Positions 45,101-49,018 of a DNA stretch of 49,018 bases are shown in pieces. The notes beneath the pieces were generated by a model. The model was not told the DNA's origin. It did no database searches and saw nothing but the letters and a program-made list of their open reading frames with translations. Position 1 is the stretch's first letter, and each line of letters starts with the position of its first letter. The DNA lies in NCBI GenBank assembly GCA_937891825.1, contig CALAHN010000081.1, positions 70,700 through 119,717 on the forward strand. Direction: 5' to 3'. Origin of the DNA: an uncultured Alphaproteobacteria bacterium (GTDB taxonomy: Bacteria; Pseudomonadota; Alphaproteobacteria; Bin95). The position numbers were made by a program, and so were the translations under genes.

Positions 45101-45981
45101 CAGGCGCCTGCGGCCGCTGCGAGGGCGCGCGCCTGTTCAAGCTCCGCTTCAAGCTCGGCGAGCGGCGGGATCCGGGCGTCCCGTTCGATCATCGTCGAAA
45201 CCGGGCCGAGCAGGCGCACGGTCGCGCCGTAAAGCTCCCAGACCGCGTCGACCACCGTCGCATCGTGGGTGTCGATGATGTGGGTCGTATTGTGTTCATG
45301 CCCGGCCAGATGGATCTGGATGACCCGCTCCGCCGGCAGCGCCCGGATGAAGTCCATCGGCTCGAAGCCATGATTGAAGCCGGACACAAAGACATTGTTG
45401 ACGTCAAGCACGAGATTGCAGTCGGCCCGGCGCGCCAGTTCCGCGAGGAAGGTCCATTCGCTCATCTCGGAACTGGCGAACGTGACATAGGTGGAGGCGT
45501 TCTCCAGCGCGATCCGCTGGCCAAGCGCGTCCTGAACCTGGCCGACGCGCTGGACGACATGGTCGAGCGCTTCCTCTGTGAACGGCACCGGCAGGAGATC
45601 GTGGAGATTGACGCCATCCACGCCGGTCCAGCAAAGGTGATCTGAAATCCAGGCCGGATCGACCCTGTCCGCCAGGGCCTTCAGCCCGCGAAGATAGTCC
45701 GCATCCAGGGGATCGATGCCGGCGATGGATAGCGAGACGCCATGCATGACGAGCGGATACCGGTCGCGGACGCGCATCAGATTGGCGAGCGGCCGCCCGC
45801 CGGCCGCCATGTAATTCTCGGAGATGATTTCGAACCAGTCGATGCGCGGCTCGGGCAAGTCCGACGGCCGGTCCAGGATTTCGCCATAGTGCTGCGGGCG
45901 GAGGCCAAGCCCGAAACCCAGATAGGGCCGCTCTCCGGCGGGCGTGTCCGCCCTGGCTGGCGTGCGCATGGGAAGGGCCAT
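45100..45981 (-). CDS. bufB: MNIO (DUF692) peptide-modifying enzyme BufB (bufferin operon 2)
   Basis: A 293-residue TIM barrel of the multinuclear non-heme iron oxidative enzyme family. Conserved segments with metal ligands are WFEIISENYM, YPLVMHGVSLSIAG, WISDHLCWTG, RIALENASTYVTF, LVLDVNNVFVSGFNHGF and VIQIHLAGHE. In bufferin systems the enzyme oxidises cysteines of the BufA precursor, reported to form thiooxazole groups. It lies 139 nt after its precursor gene; that gap contains hairpin copy C, which may lower enzyme expression relative to peptide. Confidence 0.93.
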   Translation of the reverse strand: MALPMRTPARADTPAGERPYLGFGLGLRPQHYGEILDRPSDLPEPRIDWFEIISENYMAAGGRPLANLMRVRDRYPLVMHGVSLSIAGIDPLDADYLRGLKALADRVDPAWISDHLCWTGVDGVNLHDLLPVPFTEEALDHVVQRVGQVQDALGQRIALENASTYVTFASSEMSEWTFLAELARRADCNLVLDVNNVFVSGFNHGFEPMDFIRALPAERVIQIHLAGHEHNTTHIIDTHDATVVDAVWELYGATVRLLGPVSTMIERDARIPPLAELEAELEQARALAAAAGA

Positions 45982-46064
45982 CGAATTACTGCCTCAAACA
46001 ACAACGCGACCGGGAACCCTGGGGCGCCCGGCCGCGTCGCTCGCTTTCAATCGACTGGATCGAA

Positions 46065-46094
46065 CCAGACTTGAGCGGAAACGCCCAAGTCTGG
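46065..46094. repeat. GAAA-loop hairpin repeat, copy C
   Basis: A 30-nt inverted repeat: outer arm CCAGACTTG/CAAGTCTGG with one mismatch inside, inner arm GCG/CGC, loop GAAA. GATCGAA and GATCAAA flank it. It lies between the bufA2 and bufB genes of one operon, 27 nt after the precursor stop, so it could protect or attenuate the transcript. Confidence 0.8.
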
Positions 46095-46120
46095 AAATCC
46101 GATCAAATGACAGCGTGGGA

Positions 46121-46375
46121 TCAGGTGACCTTGCCGCCAGCTTTCGTGCAAGCTTCAGCGGAAGCGGCTTTCGTCCAGCCCTGGCCCTTGCAGGCGTTCT
46201 GACCGGCGCAGGAGCTCGACGCGGTCTTGCAGGCGCTCGTGCCCTTGCAGGAATTCGCGCCGGAGCACTTGACGCCCTCGCCGGCGAATGCAGGGGCGGT
46301 GGCGACCGTGCCGGCGGCGAACATTGCGGCGGCGGCGGCGGCGACCATCAGTCCAGTCGTTTTCGAAGCTTTCAT
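46121..46375 (-). CDS. bufA2: BufA2-type bufferin precursor peptide (six Cys)
   Basis: An 84-residue exported peptide. Residues 1-31 are a signal peptide (GLMVAAAAAAMFAAGTVATA, cleavage after AFA). The mature part has six cysteines, Cys37, 43, 49, 56, 62 and 76. The first five occur every six or seven residues in near-repeated units (CSGANS, CKGTSA, CKTASSS, CAGQNA, CKGQGW). This matches bufferin-2 precursors, periplasmic copper-buffering RiPPs made by MNIO enzymes. It heads the operon with bufB and bufC. Metal specificity here is inferred from the family. Confidence 0.88.
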   Translation of the reverse strand: MKASKTTGLMVAAAAAAMFAAGTVATAPAFAGEGVKCSGANSCKGTSACKTASSSCAGQNACKGQGWTKAASAEACTKAGGKVT

Positions 46376-46483
46376 GGCGTTACTCCCTTATTCGGTTTCA
46401 GATCTACTTAGCGACAACTCTTCGCCGCTCAAGTACCTCTATCTACGCCCAAGCGGGACAATCGTATCATAAACGAATATCAC

Positions 46484-46498
46484 ATCTCTGTGAGAGAT
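46484..46498 (-). terminator. Small hairpin after the doxX gene
   Basis: ATCTCT/AGAGAT with a 3-nt loop lies 2 nt beyond the doxX stop. On the minus strand it is followed by moderately AT-rich DNA (GTGATATTCGTTTATGATAC) that may also contain the bufA2 promoter. Weak evidence for a terminator. Confidence 0.3.
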
Positions 46499-46500
46499 TC

Positions 46501-46974
46501 TCAGCGCCCGCCGATACGGCGCTGGATCAACGCATCGAGCGCGATGCGTCCCGGTCCGCGCGCCACGATCAGCAGCAATACCCCGGCCCACAGCAGGTGA
46601 ATGTCCCAAAGCGCGGGATAGACCCAGAACTGAATGACCGCGGTCATGCAGAGAAGCGCCAGCGCCGCAATGCGCCCGCCAAGCCCGACGATCAGCAGGG
46701 CGGGGAAGATGTGCTCCGCATAGGTCGCGAGATATGCCGCGATCTCGTGCGGGATCAGCGGCAGCGCGTATTCGTATTCGAACAGCACGAAGGTCTGATC
46801 CGCGAGCGTCAGCCCCTCGCTGGTTTTGGTCATGCCGGACTTCAGGAACACCATCGCGATGCCGATGCGCACCGCCAGCAGGATTATGTCCATGGGAATC
46901 CGGTTGGCCCAATTGAGCGCCCGGTCCCAAATCCCAAGCACGCCCTCCCGTGGTATGACGCCTGTCTCGTACAT
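46501..46974 (-). CDS. DoxX-family membrane protein (bufferin operon 1)
   Basis: A 157-residue protein with four membrane helices (MDIILLAVRIGIAMVFLKSG, YAEHIFPALLIVGLGGRIAA, LALLCMTAVIQFWVYP, HLLWAGVLLLIVARG). It is the fourth gene of the DUF2282-DUF692-DUF2063-DoxX operon, the usual order of bufferin-1 (gig) operons, where its role is undefined; electron transfer or membrane tethering is possible. ATG 46974 was chosen because GGAGG lies directly upstream. It starts 39 nt after the bufC stop. Confidence 0.88.
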   Translation of the reverse strand: MYETGVIPREGVLGIWDRALNWANRIPMDIILLAVRIGIAMVFLKSGMTKTSEGLTLADQTFVLFEYEYALPLIPHEIAAYLATYAEHIFPALLIVGLGGRIAALALLCMTAVIQFWVYPALWDIHLLWAGVLLLIVARGPGRIALDALIQRRIGGR

Positions 46975-47013
46975 TTTGCCCTCCTCGCGTCCATGACGCC
47001 TGTTTCTTGTCAA

Positions 47014-47796
47014 TCATTCAGCGAACAGCCCGAGCCGCAGGCCGAGGCCAAGGCCCTGGCTCCAGTCCGCGTCTCCCTCATCCGCGGCGGCGGCAGCGAC
47101 GTCGCCGAGCGGCAGGGACGCCGCCAGCCGGGTCAATGTCCGGAAGGTCGGCGCATCCATGGCTTCCAACAGCACGTCGAACCCAGGCCGCCAGAGCGCC
47201 AGGCAGGCCGCCTGCCCGGACAGCAGGTTTGGGCCGACGTCGCCTGCCTGCACGCCCTGCCAGAGCCGGTGGACCGGGAAGGGCGCCCGGAGGAGGCGAA
47301 GCGTCGGATGCGGCGTGAGCCTGACATTCGGCAGGTCGCCTTCCGGAACGGCCGCCATGCGGCCAGGCGTGAGCGCGGCCGCCGCAGGCGCGTGCAAGCT
47401 TTCGTGCATCGCCCATTCCAGGCGCGCGACATCGATCGCATAGGCATGCTCCGCCATGCCCGGCCCATCGGCGAGGGCGCGCGCGAGGCCCGCGCCATAT
47501 TCGAACAGGCACGGACTGACGGGGGGATGGGCCCGGGCATAACGGAGCGCCAGGCTGTCGAAATACGCAGCGCCCACCAAGGCGCGCGTCGCCCCGTAAA
47601 TCCCAGCGAGCGCGTCCGTCAGCGTGACGGCATAGTGATTGCGGTGGATATTGAGGCGGCTGGCGGCTGGAATGCCATCGGCCCGGATCGCGGCGACGAG
47701 GGGCGTCGGGGGATGCGGCGGCGCGCCATCGACGCCGGCATGGGCCAGGGCGTTCGTGCGGAAATCCGCCTGCAGGGCGATCAGGTCAAGCGGCAT
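47014..47796 (-). CDS. bufC: BufC-type DUF2063 partner protein (bufferin operon 1)
   Basis: A 260-residue DUF2063/HvfC-family protein: LIALQADFRTNALAHAG at the N terminus, then RLNIHRNHYAVTLTDALAGI and YGATRALVGAAYFDSLALRY, matching the helical pattern of the operon-2 copy. Sequence identity between the two copies appears low, so the operons are old paralogues or separate acquisitions. ATG 47796 overlaps the end of bufB by 11 nt. Confidence 0.86.
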   Translation of the reverse strand: MPLDLIALQADFRTNALAHAGVDGAPPHPPTPLVAAIRADGIPAASRLNIHRNHYAVTLTDALAGIYGATRALVGAAYFDSLALRYARAHPPVSPCLFEYGAGLARALADGPGMAEHAYAIDVARLEWAMHESLHAPAAAALTPGRMAAVPEGDLPNVRLTPHPTLRLLRAPFPVHRLWQGVQAGDVGPNLLSGQAACLALWRPGFDVLLEAMDAPTFRTLTRLAASLPLGDVAAAAADEGDADWSQGLGLGLRLGLFAE

Positions 47797-48652
47797 CGAC
47801 CGCCCTCGCGCCGTCGAGGATGCCTTGGGCCGTCGCGGCTTCCCGCGCCAGCACGGCGAATTCGGGGATGCGGGCATCCCATTCGATCAGCGCCGGGACG
47901 CGCCCGAAGCGATCGATCGCGTGGCGGAACAGCCGCCAGACCGCCGCGTCGACCGCCGACCCGTGATCGTCGATCCGAATTTCGCCGCCGCCGTCGAGCG
48001 GCTTCACCGCGTGGCCGGCCAGATGGATCTCGCCGACGCTCCCGACCGGGGTCTCATCGATGTAGCGGAAGGGGTCGAAGCCGTGATTGCGGGCGTTGAC
48101 ATAGACATTGTTGACGTCAAGCAAGGCCTTGGCGCCGCTGCGGCGGCAGGCTTCGGCCAGGAACGCCTGTTCGGACATATCCGACGCCGCATAGGTCAGG
48201 TAGGCGCTGGCGTTCTCCACCAGGATCGGGCGACCGAAGGCGGTTTGCGCCCGGTCGATATTGCGGACGACGACGGCAAGCGCCGCTTCGGTGTAGGGCA
48301 GCGGCAGCAGGTCGTTCAGATATGCGCCCGCCGACCCGGCAAAGGCCAGATGTTCGGAGATCAGGCCAGGCTCGATGCGCCGCGCCAGGCCGGCCAGGCG
48401 TTCGAGATGGTTGGGGTCGAGCCCGTCCGCCGCGCCAAGCGACAGGCCGACGCCGTGCATGGCGAGCGGATAGTCGGCGCGAATACGCTCCAGATACAGA
48501 AACGGCGCGCCATAGCCCAGATAGTTCTCGGGATGGAATTCGAACCAGGAGACGGCGGGGCGCGTCGCCAGCACATGCGCGAAATGCGGCGCCCGCAGGC
48601 CGATCCCGGCCGCGGCCGGGATCGCTCCTGGCGCCGTGGGCGCGTCCGGCAT
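47786..48652 (-). CDS. bufB: MNIO (DUF692) peptide-modifying enzyme BufB (bufferin operon 1)
   Basis: A 288-residue MNIO-family TIM barrel with the same landmarks as the second copy: WFEFHPENYLGYG, YPLAMHGVGLSLGAADG, LISEHLAFAG, PILVENASAYLTY, LLDVNNVYVNARNHGFDP and VGEIHLAGHA. It should modify the DUF2282 precursor encoded directly upstream, whose stop is 26 nt before this start. ATG 48652 was chosen by homology (IGLRAPHFAHVL begins soon after); the frame runs on upstream over the precursor gene without meaning. Confidence 0.93.
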   Translation of the reverse strand: MPDAPTAPGAIPAAAGIGLRAPHFAHVLATRPAVSWFEFHPENYLGYGAPFLYLERIRADYPLAMHGVGLSLGAADGLDPNHLERLAGLARRIEPGLISEHLAFAGSAGAYLNDLLPLPYTEAALAVVVRNIDRAQTAFGRPILVENASAYLTYAASDMSEQAFLAEACRRSGAKALLDVNNVYVNARNHGFDPFRYIDETPVGSVGEIHLAGHAVKPLDGGGEIRIDDHGSAVDAAVWRLFRHAIDRFGRVPALIEWDARIPEFAVLAREAATAQGILDGARAVDAA

Positions 48653-48678
48653 GCCGCGCCCCGCCTCCTGGCCCAGGA

Positions 48679-48936
48679 TCAGCCCGCCGCTTTGGCGCCG
48701 CCGACCAGGCGGTCGCAAAGACCGCCCGGAATCAGCACCCAAGCATCCTTCTGTCCGTCGACGGTCGACGTGCCGGCGCAGGACGAGGTCGCGGTCTGGC
48801 AGTCGTTGGCGCCGGCCTTGGCCACGCCGTAGCATTTTTCCATCTTGGCGTCGGCGGCGATCGCGCCGCCGCCCATGGCGAGGGACGATCCGACGGCGGC
48901 CGCGACGGCGGCGGCGATCAATTGCGGCTTGTTCAT
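48679..48936 (-). CDS. bufA1: BufA1-type bufferin precursor peptide (DUF2282, four Cys)
   Basis: An 85-residue exported peptide of the DUF2282 family. The signal peptide covers about residues 1-28 (LIAAAVAAAVGSSLAMGGGA). The mature part has exactly four cysteines: Cys35 (MEKCYGVAKAG), Cys46 (ANDCQTATS), Cys53 (SSCAGTSTVDGQKDAW) and Cys74 (LIPGGLCDRLVGG), the bufferin-1 pattern. The central two are the ones modified in studied relatives. AAGGAG precedes the ATG at 48936. First gene of operon 1. Its promoter is probably near the window edge; no ECF sigma factor gene is visible before the sequence ends. Confidence 0.92.
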   Translation of the reverse strand: MNKPQLIAAAVAAAVGSSLAMGGGAIAADAKMEKCYGVAKAGANDCQTATSSCAGTSTVDGQKDAWVLIPGGLCDRLVGGAKAAG

Positions 48937-49018
48937 GGTACAGGCTCCTTGCGCTTGGTTTGGCGGATTGCTGTTTTGCATGACCCGCCGACATCCGGCG
49001 GATCACGGCGAGCACTTA

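Noticed and set aside
41829-46094. Hairpins as a CRISPR array or integron attC sites
   Set aside because: Copies are about 2 kb apart with genes between them, have no spacer regularity and lack attC R-boxes.

Overview
The window is a GC-rich (about two-thirds G+C by eye), densely coded chromosome segment with many 1-4 nt gene overlaps. It looks like an alphaproteobacterium, probably Rhodospirillales-like. The evidence is the atpHAGDC operon lying directly after priA, the divergent fsa-DUF484-xerC operon, the bolA / recG / sdhE-mfd block, an MmcB-type repair nuclease with a GTTC-type (alphaproteobacterial) LexA-box-like site, and two bufferin operons. Genus cannot be assigned from sequence alone. 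No rRNA, tRNA, CRISPR array, insertion sequence or prophage was recognised.

Layout. 1-2489: 3' part of a circularly permuted ATP-grasp/alpha-E protein coupled to a transglutaminase. 2479-4703 (minus): an ABC-type substrate-binding protein without a visible signal peptide, and an exported pentapeptide-repeat protein. 4825-6084: CinA with a degenerate C-terminal domain. 6115-8122: two divergent DMT-family transporters. 8119-11788 (minus): a glycosylation operon (GT8-like enzyme, small membrane protein, TPR/O-GlcNAc-transferase-like enzyme). 12054-12809: a free-standing biotin carrier protein and an exported DUF4864 protein. 12904-20069: five tightly coupled catabolic genes (ADP-forming acyl-CoA ligase, PuuE-like deacetylase, LLM flavin oxidoreductase, gamma-glutamyltransferase-like enzyme, amidase). 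20128-20739: a ParE/RelB-type toxin-antitoxin pair with a palindromic operator. 20804-27823: genome maintenance (mmcB, recG, mfd) with bolA and sdhE. 27844-28793: a lytic transglycosylase behind a convincing sigma-54 promoter. 28790-32111 (minus): fsa, DUF484, xerC and an AEC transporter. 32173-39614: priA and the F1 ATP synthase operon. 39951-41811: a di-iron ferritin-like protein and an HMG-CoA-lyase-like enzyme. 41898-43962 (minus): a hybrid histidine kinase broken by a single-base frameshift. 44288-48936 (minus): two consecutive bufferin operons.

How the genes work together. The most distinctive region is the last 5 kb. It holds two complete MNIO-type RiPP operons. One has a six-cysteine precursor, a DUF692 enzyme and a DUF2063 partner. 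The other has a four-cysteine DUF2282 precursor, a DUF692 enzyme, a DUF2063 partner and a DoxX membrane protein. In related bacteria such operons make periplasmic, thiooxazole-containing copper-buffering peptides. The same 4.3 kb neighbourhood carries three copies of a 30-nt hairpin built round the same GAAA loop, which look like a REP-type repeat family. The five-gene catabolic cluster at 12.9-20.1 kb is the best candidate for an uncharacterised pathway: enzyme classes are clear, the substrate is not.
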